A stretch of DNA of 64,000 nt from Lophium mytilinum (taxonomy: Eukaryota > Ascomycota > Dothideomycetes > Mytilinidiales > Mytilinidiaceae), in assembly GCA_010093605.1 (NCBI GenBank), contig MU004193.1:405321-469320 (forward strand), read 5' to 3'. Made by a program: the position numbers and the translations under genes. The notes beneath the pieces are model-generated. The model saw nothing but the letters and a program-made list of their open reading frames with translations, made no database searches and was not told where the DNA came from. The stretch's first letter is position 1; each line of letters opens with the position of its first letter. Below are positions 24,691-35,442 of the stretch, piece after piece.

Positions 24691-25905
24691 TCAATGACAG
24701 TGATACTCGCTGACCCCCAGTCTCTCAACCTTCGAGATTGAGCTCATGTTGGTAGTCAATGGTATCTCGTCTACCTGGCGCGTCTCCGTATGAGGAGCTT
24801 TACGATTTGGGTCGACGAAACTCGGTAACGAAGGGGCCGTTGCTTTCGAGGCTGTTCTTGTAGTTCGGCCGACCCATCCAGACGCGGAACGATAAAGTAG
24901 TCGAAGCTTACTGTTGACAAATCCATCCTCTTTAGGGAGGTAGACGCGGAAGACAGGCAAGGAAGTGCAAATTACAGCAAATCCGAGATGGAGACCCGTC
25001 CACAGTGAAAGGCCGGCCATCGAGGTGATGGTGTCGTCTTTGCCCGGATGATAGCCGTAGACCATGCGGATGACGCCCGTTAAAATGACCCTGTTTCATT
25101 AGAAAGAATCTTGACGTGTGCAATGCAGAGACTCACAATCCTCCGGTCAGGAATATCGTTGCAATACCAAGTCTCTCTCGCAGTGGCAGCCTCAAATGCC
25201 AAATGATTCGAACTGGCAGACATACGAGCATCAAGTCCAAGCACGCATTGAAAATCTCGCTAGATAAGAATCCGGTTTGATTGTCAAGGCATTCTCCTTC
25301 AACGGTAGCGTCGAGCAGGGCAGCGATGGGCTTGCATTGGAACGACACGGTGAAGATGAGGCAAAGAAGCCAGAGGATAGACAGAGCACCAACGGTTTTG
25401 AGGCTCCATCCAAGCCACCGTTTGATGCTGAAGAGTCTGTAATACAGAAATATGACAGACATGCGCGCAGCGACTTCGCAAGCATCGGTCAAAAGGATTG
25501 AGGCATAAGCCGTCTGGAGTCGTTAGCAAGCCGTCTAGTCTCTCGTTGTGTAGTCATATTCTCAAGATATCCTCAGGACTCACCCGCAATGCATAATTCT
25601 GATCGGTAATAGAGAGTTCATGGGTCGGTATCCTTTTCACATGAGGTACGTTCTCTTCATGCCATGCCCTTTAGTATTAAGTCCACATATCATACTTTGA
25701 AAAGAAAGGATTTACCTAGAATAGTACAGGCGAAATCACCCCACATGAAGAGAAGCGCAGAGAATGAGATCCAATCATCCCATTTCAGGACTGCTTTGGT
25801 TCGCCTCCTTGCTAAAAACCGAAGGATGATAGCGGTCGTAGCCGCAAGACCCATGACAGCATGCAAAAGCCATATTTTGAGATACTCTCTATCCGCCTGA
25901 TCCAT
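24691..25905 (-). CDS. Fungal rhodopsin-fold (SAT4-like) integral membrane protein
   Basis: Polytopic membrane protein of the ascomycete family with a rhodopsin-like domain (Pfam PF20684, typified by SAT4); biochemical role unknown. Exons 25905-25716, 25654-25584, 25513-25137 and 25090-24691 join in frame to 345 aa. Visible family features are an N-terminal helix (LLHAVMGLAATTAIILRF) before the charged RRRTKAVLKWDDW, then DACEVAARMSVIFLYYRLF, LKTVGALSILWLLCLIFTV with the FQC motif after it, and the CLDLMLVCLPVRIIWHLRL segment with its LRERLGIATIFLTGG loop. A final membrane helix ends at LPVFRVYLP before a hydrophilic tail of about 75 residues. Members often lie in secondary-metabolite clusters. 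It starts back to back with the aminotransferase, suggesting shared regulation. The acceptor of exon 2 could be 2 nt further on. Confidence 0.85.
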
Positions 25906-26484
25906 TGTGGAATGGTAAAAGAAGTAAGATTCACGAAGAGGAGAGAGACACCTGAAAGTTGAAGAGCGCGGCGTATACCTTTTGTGGCCTACGTCCTTTA
26001 GTTCTCGATGTCGTGGAACGTTTCCTAGATCCCGAGTCACTAATAGTGTGTCACTTGAACCACCGCCGACGAGGAAGTGTGGCTCCACGAGAAAATTAAC
26101 TGATATCGGCTGCAGTCCGTGGAATCAGCCCACAGCTTCCGGGCCGATCACTCCTCCATACTCGATCATTGCATCATTGTATATCCTCGTGTTGTGTGCC
26201 ATGATCACAGAAAAGCTGTCCCATTCTTTGTACTCCCCGAGGAGTAGTTACAATACCCGGTCGCACAGAAGCCCTTCAAGAGCCAGATGGGACCCGAGTA
26301 AATCCCCGACACGGACTCCGGGATTTAATAGAGGTTGCTTCTTCTCTATTACGCACGGGTCATTGTGCACTTGCAGATGCAAGGAGCTTCGATGTATCTA
26401 TCAGAGAATAACGCAACCTCGTCTTCGCAGCCCATCAGAAACTCCCCTGAGAAACAGCTCAAATAGTGGCGTTATTTGGCTCAT
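25906..26484. promoter_or_regulatory. Divergent promoter region (rhodopsin-fold gene / aminotransferase)
   Basis: A 579-nt gap between two start codons facing apart. It must contain both 5' regions; no specific binding site is identified. Confidence 0.5.
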
Positions 26485-27915
26485 ATGGCTAGCAGACTTT
26501 CGACACACATGACAAAAAGTCTAGAGGGCCTTCTTTCCAGACTCGCAGCCGTTACACAGCCCAGGGAGTCGTCAGCGGACCTTGTTGATCTCTCTTCTGC
26601 CGAGAACCTCCTAGTTCGAGACCAGGTCCGAGAGATATGCATCAACGCTGTTCAGGATCACCTGACCACTGACGTTAGTAGCCACAATCCCGTTCCTGGG
26701 CAGCAAGTTATTTTAGCTACTGACATTTCTCCAGGCCCTTTCTCAACTTCCGAGCTTTGGCGGAGATGTCGACACTCGCACGGCGTTGGCTTCTTTCTTT
26801 AGCGGCTACTTCCGACCAGCCAGTACTGTTTCTTTTGACCAAATCGTCCTCACTGCTGGCGCAGGAAGCTGCGTTGAAGCGCTGGTCTATAGCTTTTGTG
26901 ATGAAGGGGATAGTGTCCTTATTCCAGGTCCATATTGGTGTAAGTGGTGACTACTCCGGGCTATTCAACATAAGTAAAAGTAAACTGAGATAAGAAATCA
27001 GTCGGTTTCGAACCTTATATCAATCTACGTCCAAAAGTCAACATCGTCACAGCAAATCCTCAAAGTTACGCACATCACGCTACGGATCTGCTCGCCACCT
27101 TGCGCGCCACGTACGCCGCGACCGAGAACCCACAGCGTATCAAGGCAGTCATACTATGCAATCCACACAACCCGTTCTCGCAATGCTATCCAGAAAACAT
27201 CCTACGATCGTGTATGAGCTTCTGCCAGGAGTTCAACTTGCACTTCATTTCGGACGAGCTTTATGCGCTAGCCGAGATAAATCCCACTAAAGAGCAGAGG
27301 TCGAAATTTGTCTCTGCTCTCTCGCTCGCCTCCGATCCCAACGATCACGATGGGCTCATAGATCCCAGTCTTGTTCACGTAGTCTGGAGTGCAAGCAAGC
27401 TATTTGGGCTCAGCGGATTTAGAATTGTAAGCCATCCTTATCCATGAAGATGACCTTCTGATTTACATCCTTTCTAGGGCTGTTTGGTATCTCAGGCTAA
27501 CCCTCGAGTGCGGGCTGCTGTCTCACTGCTGACTTATTCCAACACCTCTTCGCTCAGCGCCATTGCTCTGAAAGCCCTTCTTTCATCGCTTGATCTTTCT
27601 TCCCTCATTAACGTCAGCTCGCAGCGCTTGACTGACTCATACTCGCGCTTCGTTGAACTATTTGAAGAACGTGGTATCGACTATCTACCGGCCAACTCGG
27701 GACTGTTTGTCTTTGCAAAACTTGGGAAGAAGGCGACCAATGCCGAAGAAGAAGCAATCTTCTTCGAGAAATTGAAATTTGGCGGTGTTATGGTCAGCCC
27801 AGGCAGATTCTACATTGGCTTAAGCACGGAGTTCGGATGGGCGAGGATCACGGTGGCAGTGCCATTGGAAATTGTCGAAGTCGCCCTGGAGAGGTTGAAG
27901 AGATGTCTTGAGTGA
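26485..27915 (+). CDS. PLP-dependent class I/II aminotransferase (ACC-synthase-like)
   Basis: Fold-type I PLP enzyme, probably transferring an amino group to a keto or aldehyde carbon of a cluster intermediate. Exons 26485-26673, 26735-26939, 27002-27426 and 27478-27915 join in frame to 418 aa. The PLP-binding pattern is clear: TAGAGSCVEAL (phosphate loop), AVILCNPHNPFSQCY (Asn-Pro pair), FISDELYALAEI (Asp contacting the pyridine N) and WSASKLFGLSGFRIG, whose Lys (about residue 264) forms the Schiff base. The C-terminal FGWARITVAVP supplies the substrate-carboxylate Arg. Length fits the ACC-synthase/alanine-aminotransferase branch, common in fungal PKS and PKS-NRPS clusters. Start is the ATG of MASRLSTHMTKS; no in-frame upstream ATG is evident. 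Substrate is unknown. Confidence 0.92.
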
Positions 27916-28226
27916 ATATCTGGGAGCTGTGCACTGACAGGTACTGTTTCACATATAACTTCACCACTCCGCACAATATAGCTCTCTAATGCAGCTCTAA
28001 TAGTCTTCCAGAGTATTCAATCTGCCTTATTTACATCTATCAAGATGGGTGGAACTGAACAAGTACAGATACTGTATGGAACGCCCAGGCTTTCTTTAAG
28101 TAGCAGTAAGAGAGCATAGAGTCTACCCACATTTACAGTACTAGTTCCATTCTTAGTGCTATCATCTCATACTCCTTAATTATGTGCCACGACCTGTCAA
28201 CCTATACCCTCCTGAGAGTCCTCGAT
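27916..28226. other. Convergent 3' intergenic region
   Basis: Separates the stops of the aminotransferase (+) and the MFS transporter (-). It should contain both polyadenylation regions; no coding potential is seen. Confidence 0.5.
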
Positions 28227-30241
28227 TCAACCTGGCACCTTAATCTGCTTCGTTTTCCAAACCATCAGAGCGGCGAGCACACACACTCCAGCAAAGGCGG
28301 TAATAACTTCCATCTGCAAGCGATACCCTTCGACAAAAACTTCGTCCACGACAACTTTCACCGCGTGAGGAAATTGATGAATCACAGCCGTGGACTGCAA
28401 CAGTGCCTCTAGTTGCGTTGGTTCCAAAATCGAAGGCAGGTCCGATTTAAGCTTCGCGTTCATGAGACTAGTAGCCACCGAAAGACCAATGGTACTGCCA
28501 AACTGGCGAAACTGCATGATTGCACCTGTCGCCGTTGCTGTTTCAGACCGTTAGCGCTTGCTTCATTGACATCAGACATCTGCTGCGCTACTAAGCTACT
28601 TATGTCAGATAACGTACCTAGATCTTGCGTATCAACACTCAGCGGCGTCATAACAACTAAAGTCCCGAACATCATTCCGAGTCCTAAACCAGCAATGATC
28701 TCGCACCCGTACTGCGTTCCGGAAATCTCTTTTCCGGTGCCGTAAACGCAAAATAAGGACAGTCCGATCAACTGGAAACACGCTCCGGTAATGACGAAGT
28801 ACACTGGCGCACAAGCTTTCTGGCGTGATATAACCACATTTGCGAACACCGCGCCGAAAGGAGCGAAAAGCGCGTACGGGAGGAGTTGAAGACCGGATTG
28901 GAAAGGTGGCATATCGGAGATCATTTGCAGTTTCTGCGGGATGGTGACGACGAGGACACAGAAAGGTACGCCGAGAAATAATGAAACTCTGGTTTGATGT
29001 AAGCATGAAAGCCAGAGGTGAAAGAGACGTGAGAACTCACAGTAGCATGCCCATCCATGCCCTGTTATGCACGAAGCGCCATGGAAAGATGGGCTCTTGC
29101 ATATTGGGCCTGTTCGTAATATACCTTTCCCACAAAACGAATGATATAGCTAGAGCTGCGGAGAGTACTAGCAGCACAATGGTCGGCGCCGAGGACCAGG
29201 AAAATGCTGTAGAACTCTCGAGGAGAGATGTTACGAAGGTAAAAGAGGCGCCGATGAAAAGAAACGCTCCAAAAAAGTCCATCCGTCGTAGATTTGGTAA
29301 CAACGAATCTTGGAAGGGTGTCGATGCAGATTTTCGGTCGTGATGCGGGAAATTATTGGGGAGTGTAATGAAGAGTAGGATGATTGTTGACGCTCCGATC
29401 GGAACACTGATACGTGTCACCTTGATGATCCGTAGTGAGCTAAAAGAGTCTTACTTTATGAGGAATACCCAGCGCCAGGAAGCCTTCTCACTTATCAAGC
29501 CGCCGATAATTGGACCAAGCAATGTTGCTAATGCAACGACAGCAGAAACAATGGTCCCATAGAATGGATACTTGTGCTTAGGTACCATTTCAAAAACGAT
29601 AATGGAGGCTACGGAGAAGCATCCAGCACCTCCAAAGCCTTGGAAGGCTCGCAATATGACTCTGGAGTAGCGATTTAGTACTTTGGAACTCATAGGATAG
29701 GTAGTCTTAGAGGTCTTACAACTGCGTGATCGTCTGTGCAGCTCCACACCCTGCAGAAAATGCCGTAAAGCCAACAAGGGAGGCTGTTAGGGTCATCTTT
29801 CGTCCAATGATGTCGCTGAGCTTTGCCCATATAATGATCAATCCTTCAAGAGCGTTAAACACCCTCTTGGAGAAATACAAGAGTCTGAACTTGACATGCC
29901 TACCTGTATAAGTAGTGAGATATGCGACTATGACCCACCCCGTTCGACTGAAGGCCCGGAGATCATTTGAAATATCGACCAAGGCTGTGCTCACTACTGT
30001 AACTTCGAAGTTCGGTAGAAAGACCGAGCAGCAGACGCTTTTCGAATTAGTTTGTTGAGCAAATCGGGAGATAAAATGCATACCATAATGTTACGAGATG
30101 AAGTCTCCATCCCGTTAAATGGGTTCTTTCAAGAGCGCTGCCTCCTACTTCTACCTCAGTGACCTCATTGTATACAATCGGCTCCAAGGGCAGGATTGTC
30201 GATATTGGCGAGGAATCCTTTTCTATCTGTGTTTCTGCCAT
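28227..30241 (-). CDS. MFS drug:H+ antiporter-type exporter (DHA2-like, about 14 TM)
   Basis: Plasma-membrane multidrug or metabolite efflux pump. Seven exons (30241-30084, 30037-29904, 29843-29720, 29661-29455, 29406-29041, 28988-28618, 28537-28227) join with consistent phases to 556 aa. Visible features are a hydrophilic N-terminus, then NFEVTVVSTALVDI in the first helix. The MFS signature loop is WAKLSDIIGRK between helices 2 and 3. The motif-C region is ATLLGPIIGGLISEKASWRW, typical of H+ antiporters, with ending GAIMQFRQFGSTIGLSVATS. Length and the central KLQMISDMPPFQSGLQLLP loop fit the 14-helix DHA2 group. Its position between the aminotransferase and adenylation genes suggests product export or self-protection. 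Confidence 0.9.
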
Positions 30242-31068
30242 CTTGATGCGTTCTGCATGAACTGCTTGCGCTTTCAAGAGACTAGTGACAATAACGACGT
30301 CGAGAGACCGTTTTCAAAGAGCAGTTCAGAGGGTATTTCTATTCATCGCCGAAGCTTTTCCGCGCGGAAAAGTCAACCTTACTGATGGTGTAGCCATAAT
30401 CAGCGTCAAACATAGTTGGACACCGAGGCAGGGCATCATGATTGTGAAATGTGCCACAGTGCGACCGTTATGGTGTTCCCATTCCATGCCGCACAACCAA
30501 AGGATCAATTACCCCCTCAATTACTCTATTTCGTTCCGGAACCAGATGCTCGGCTACAGATTCCTTCAGTCCCGTGGGACCAAAAGAGCATGTTGGAGTC
30601 GATCATTTCGTGTTTGATATCGTTACAACGTAACGATTCCGAATCAAAGTGTCTCGTTACAGATGTGACATATCCGCACGGTCCCTGTCGGTGTGTGCAG
30701 AGATGTAGGTAGAGAGCTAAGGCGATGAGATACCCTCTCGCGAATATACTGGCTGCCTGGAATGCTAACTTTCCACCCGATCGGAACTTCCGAAAGATCC
30801 ATAAGGTACCACAAGCATTTGCGAGATAGCGTACAGTTATCCATGACCCATCGTTGTAATCTACTCGGTCTCCGGGCCCCGTGCAAGGCAGACTATCACT
30901 ATCACAATACTGTAGGCTCGAAGGTAACCCTGTCGCGGCATCAAATGGTCTTAATATTACGTTCGAAATGACCCATCATCCTTCACACAGAGAGATCATC
31001 GATCAGAATCTCACGCACCTATCACCTTTAACGGTAGCGATTCTCAGTTTCTTCAGTATTGTTCAGAT
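30242..31068. promoter_or_regulatory. Divergent promoter region (MFS exporter / adenylation enzyme)
   Basis: An 827-nt non-coding gap between start codons facing apart. Short open frames on both strands have no recognisable content. No specific operator is identified. Confidence 0.45.
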
Positions 31069-32795
31069 ATGGCTTCCATACAATTTGAAGAAAGGACCGA
31101 TTTCCCGACCCCAATGCCTATTCATCGCCGTAAACAAGTTCTCGTCAACGTCGTAGATGGCCTGGCCAAGGTCAAGCCCCATGGGACCTACGCCTATCTC
31201 CCTATCTCCCCAACAGGATACGAGAAAGGATTCAGGAAGCTGACCTATCAAAAATTTGCGAATGCAGTTAACGGCCTTGCATGGTGGCTAACGACGCAGT
31301 TCGGAAAGAGCACGTCCTTCGAAGCTCTGACGTATGTCGGCCCAAATGACTTCCTACACAACGCGTTGATTCTGGCCTGTGCGAAGACAGGGTATAAGGT
31401 GAGAATCTTGACCGTTTCTCCCCTCGTTCATATTTTAACAGTGAGTTTTAGCTTTTTCTGGCCTCCTTTCGAAACCAGCGAGATGCACTCAAAGCACTTT
31501 TTGAGCAGATTGAAGTCAAGGCTGTACTCACCTCTGATCCAAAGTCAGAGCTCACAGCTAGATATCAAGAAGCGTCTCCGATGCCCGCATTCCAGGTCCC
31601 AAGCGTCGAGATCCTCCTGAAAGAAAGCTTTCCCCACTACCCTTACCACAAAACATTCGAGGAATCGAAGAATGACCCCCTGGTGATTTTCCACACTTCA
31701 GGAACGACTGGGTCTCCAAAGCCTGTCGTTTACACGAATGACTGGGTAGCAGCGTACATGCAAGCGATGCAAACACTTCCGCCGGAAGGCATGGAAATGA
31801 AAGACAAATACATGTGCGGAACTCGTTTTCTTGTGATGATGCCACCCTTCCACGCTGCAAACATCTTTACAGTTTTCTGGATCCCCTTTGCAAACGAGAC
31901 GACCATCATATACCCACCAAAGGCTCTTCCGCCAACACTCAAGACCTTCATAGAAGGAATTCAGAGCATTCAAGTCGACACAGCATTCATTCCACCCCAC
32001 TTCATCAGCCAGCTAGCTGCCAACGAAGACTTGCTCAACATTGTCTCTAATAACGTGGAAACGCTCTTCACAGCTGGCGGCAAAGCAGTAGATGCCCATG
32101 GCGATATCGTAGCCGCGAAAATGGCCGGCCAATACCTGACTACTTACGGCGCCACCGAGATTGGAAACACCCCAGACCTGCTACCAAAAGGTATCCCATC
32201 ATCCAAAACTTGGAGCTACATTTCTCCGCACCCAGCTGCGGGCTGGGATTTTCGCCTTCACAAGCAGACAGATACGCACACAATCTACGAAGCATTCATC
32301 GTGCGGAACCAGGACCCAGACGTGGAGCAGCCTGTTTTCAAAATGTTTCCCGAGCAACAGGAGTATTCGACTCGGGATCTCTACCTCCCACACCCCACAC
32401 ACCCAAATCTCTGGAAATGGGCCGGCAGAACCGATGACACTATTGTCCTTGCATCTGGCGCGAATGTGTCCCCCATGGTGATGGAAACCGGAGTCAGCGA
32501 GCATCCAGCCGTTCAGGGAGTCGTGATGATTGGGAGTGGACATTTGCGCCCCGCGCTCATTCTCGAGCCGAGAGATTCGGACATAGATGGGGAAGACCTC
32601 GTGGAAAATGTCTGGCCGACGGTTGAGAACTTGAATCAGAGTTATTTTGAGGATCATCGGATTCTAAGATCTCATATCTTGGTGACGGCGAGAGAAAGGC
32701 CGATGGCGAGGAGTATGAAGGGGAGTATTCAGAGGAGTATGACTGTGGATTTGTATGAGGTGGATTTAGAAGATTTGTATATGAAATCTGGGTAG
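31069..32795 (+). CDS. Free-standing NRPS-like adenylation enzyme
   Basis: Activates a carboxylic acid as acyl-AMP. Exons 31069-31398 and 31452-32795 give 557 aa. Core motifs are HTSGTTGSPKPVV (A3, about residues 191-203), MMPPFHAANIF, LTTYGATEIGN (A5), YSTRDLYLPHP (A7), KWAGRTDDTIVLASGANVSP (A8) and SMKGSIQRSMTVDLY (A10, with its Lys). The sequence is closest in style to the A domain of fungal NRPS-like carboxylate reductases (A-T-TE/R). Here the frame stops about 15 residues after A10. No thiolation or reductase domain follows before the convergent hydrolase, and the 364 nt after the stop hold no remnant. It may load the PKS carrier, a CoA or an amine acceptor; which one is unknown. It could be a truncated former multidomain enzyme. 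Confidence 0.88.
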
Positions 32796-33159
32796 GGCAT
32801 TGGTCGTTTCTGTTGCAGGCGTTTCATCTGGTCTTAATTTTGTTCTCTTGTAGCTCCTACGCACACCTTCAAACAGCCTTCATATCATTCGATCACTTAG
32901 AACGCTCGGAAGGTGACCCACAACGCTAAATTCAAGGGACACCAACAATTCAAGGTCAGAAACTTTGCAGAAGTAGTGTTTGAAATTGGGGGTTGATGTT
33001 TTGTTTAAGGATTTTCGTTCACCGAGTTCAACTCATGAACGGATGTTCTCCTCCGCAGATCCTTTTTTTTTCGCTCGGAGACAGCATGGATCGCAGCTGT
33101 CAATGTGTGTCATCCGCTTAGACAATTTCCGGAGCCGAGTTCGGCCCCAGCTTCCCTCT
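32796..33159. other. Convergent 3' intergenic region
   Basis: Separates the adenylation enzyme (+) and hydrolase (-) stops. I looked here for a carrier-protein Ser motif or reductase remnant and saw none. A T-run lies at about 33063-33070. Confidence 0.5.
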
Positions 33160-34007
33160 CTACTTCGCATCGCCTGTAATCGCTCCCAACAGTTCCACAA
33201 GACGGTCCACCAATTGGACTGGTTGTTCAAGATGTGGAGAGTGAGACGAACCCTTCAAGATCATCGTCTTCTTAATGCCTCCAATCTCGACGAACTTCTG
33301 TTGAAGCTCATAAGGGAGTACCCTGTCTGCCTCTGTGAAGATGTACCCAAAGGTGCCCTGAAAATTCGGGTCATCATACGGGTCATAGTGGACGGGCAAG
33401 GCGAAACAGGAGTATGGCTGTCTGGGGAGTGCATTGGCCAGCCTTTCGGCTTCTTCGTCTGGGAGGTCGTGGAAAAGCATTGATTTTGCTTGCTGCTTTG
33501 GAATGACAACCCAGCCGGTAGATTTCTATAACGAGCTCGTTAGAGTCCATTTACGTGCGCAGTATTTCGGCCACTTACATCGTAATCAATCCAGTCGGGA
33601 AGGTTGTTTGGATCCATGCCCATAGCCGACATTGCTGATGTTCCTTTTCGAGCCACGAAGGAGGCGACCCAGAGTAGCGCAATAACACCGCCCTTCAGCC
33701 CATTCTCAGCCCTCTGCTTCTTGCTCAATCCCTCCACAGCGGACGGCCCGTAGATGCCTCCATATGAGTGCATGAACAGGACGACGTCTTTTCCTTCCTC
33801 GACAAGTGGAATGAGGACCTTCTCGCGGAGGTACTTCGCATCGAGGTTCATAGGCGGCATCACGGCTGGGTCATGTTCGGGGTAGCCCGGTGAGATGTCC
33901 CAAACGGTGGGAAAGCCTTTAGCCTTGAACGCCTGCATGACCGGGTCGAAGAACTCGACTGAAGGCCATCCGCCTGGGCAGATAGCCACGGTAGGTTTAG
34001 ATTCCAT
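33160..34007 (-). CDS. Alpha/beta-hydrolase fold protein (esterase/thioesterase-like)
   Basis: Small cytosolic hydrolase, 264 aa, from exons 34007-33579 and 33525-33160 (53-nt intron, GTAAGT donor). There is no signal peptide. The N-terminal strand TVAICPGGWP gives the oxyanion loop. VVLFMHSYGG contains the nucleophilic Ser (about residue 81) in a G/M-H-S-Y-G-G elbow. LKGSSHSPHLEQPVQLVD near the C-terminus supplies the catalytic His. The acid residue is probably in the FGYIFTEADRVLP region. This matches the AB-hydrolase family of small esterases that includes plant methyl-salicylate esterase-like proteins. Lying between the adenylation enzyme and the PKS, which has no thioesterase domain, it could release or trim the polyketide; that role is inference. 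Confidence 0.87.
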
Positions 34008-34186
34008 GATATGTTTGGACAATTGCCTCGGAAGCAAGAGGGAGAGAGAGGCTGGGTGGCAATGGCAGTTGTGTCGGGGTGAAGTCGATGTCGACGTTGC
34101 GATGTTGCGAGTACTAAGTGCTGGAGGCCTAAAGTAGCCGTGTGACGTTGTGCAGACCAATCATCTGATAGACTCAAGTGGAACAC

Positions 34187-34204
34187 CCGAGCGGCGCAGC
34201 GGGC
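34187..34204 (+). repeat. 18-bp motif copy 1 (ccgagcggcgcagcgggc)
   Basis: Matches the second copy at 34575-34592 at 17 of 18 positions and in the same orientation. Both copies follow a similar g(t)gaac lead-in. It could be a regulator site or debris of a repeat. Confidence 0.5.
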
Positions 34205-34574
34205 GCAACACAGTATTACTTGTGTTCCCCCCCGATTGATAACTAGGGCGTGTGCAACCAAGGTTGCGTATTCGCGAGTCTCGGTTTGTACACCCGCCCG
34301 TCTACCAATTAGTGGCGAAAGTGCGCTATCTTATCCCCCGTTTATTGACAAGCCAGTTAGAGCAATAACCAGGCATTAGCGAATGTCTATATAATTAGTT
34401 GGTTTAGCCCCCGATTAGCGGTAATCAGCGAATCTCGACAAGGATTACGGTTGATGTTTTGAGGCCACAAGTTTTAGTTCAGCAAACGGAATCCTCTTTC
34501 AGAAATAATGAAGAAATGTAAAGCCGGAAACATAACCAACTGGAAAAATCGTCCAATCCATGCCTGTGAACCGT

Positions 34575-34592
34575 CCGAGCGGCGTAGCGGGC
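34575..34592 (+). repeat. 18-bp motif copy 2 (ccgagcggcgtagcgggc)
   Basis: Second copy, 388 bp downstream of the first in the hydrolase/PKS divergent region, differing by one C/T. Confidence 0.5.
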
Positions 34593-35442
34593 TGGCGGCT
34601 GTCGCTCAGTATCACCAATGGCGTGTCACAAGACAAAAGCTTCTACCCCTACAATTTAATCAACAACTATTAGATTGTATTTCCCGAGAAGTAAGGCTAA
34701 GGTGTAGTCACACCAAACTACCAGGCTACAGTCGAACGGATGACGGTTGCGTAAGCCTGTGGTCCGTGCATAAAGGCTCTTCTTCCTGCACGGGCTGCTT
34801 CTTACGCTCATACCCCCTCCATTCACCAGTCCTACACACATCCCAGCATGCTCCAGCTCCATTCCTTCGCCGGGTTTGAGAAGTCCGTGGGAGATCCTCC
34901 AAATCACGGTCGCCGAAGAATCGAGCCGGGTACTACTAGAATACCTGCCCGTTTGTCGTCATGTCAAGACCTAGGCGAACCAATCTATTCCATCGCTAGG
35001 ATGTTGTTGCCCTCGTGTATCGAGCTCGGATTCCGAGAGCATCAATTCCATACAGTGCGATGCCGTGTGGTTGGAACATCTCCCCCCTTACTTGCCGACC
35101 GGCCACGATAGGTAGTGAAGGGCTTGAGTGCAGTGGTCTTGATACCAGAGCTATGGAACACCGGTAGCACACCCACATTCGTCTATAGTATTCTTCACTG
35201 TATTTCGAGTTAGGCAAGTACTCACCGGCATGGGGCAAGGCAGCCTAGATGTAACCGTTGTCAAGAGAGCCCCCGAGACTCTACGAGACTTTGGAGCCTA
35301 ACTATCTTTACGGGGTTGCTAAGAAAATCCTCTCCTTTTATCCCATAGCTCTGTTTCCGAATTCCTCAAATTGTAGCGATCAATTTTTCAATCCTAGAAA
35401 CCCTTTACGAATGTGCTTTCGCATCATCGTGAAAACAGCCCA

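Larger units (their letters stand above)
34008..35442. promoter_or_regulatory. Divergent promoter region (hydrolase / PKS) with repeated motif
   Basis: This 1.4-kb region between the hydrolase and PKS starts is the largest gap inside the cluster. It contains two near-identical 18-mers (34187-34204 and 34575-34592) plus several similar cccccgatta/gcgaat strings around 34225-34440, which hint at an old repeat. No gene is convincing; a 123-codon plus-strand frame (34508-34879) has no motif. Confidence 0.45.

Noticed and set aside
34508-34879. 123-codon plus-strand open frame upstream of the PKS
   Set aside because: No motif or splice support; lies in the presumed divergent promoter.
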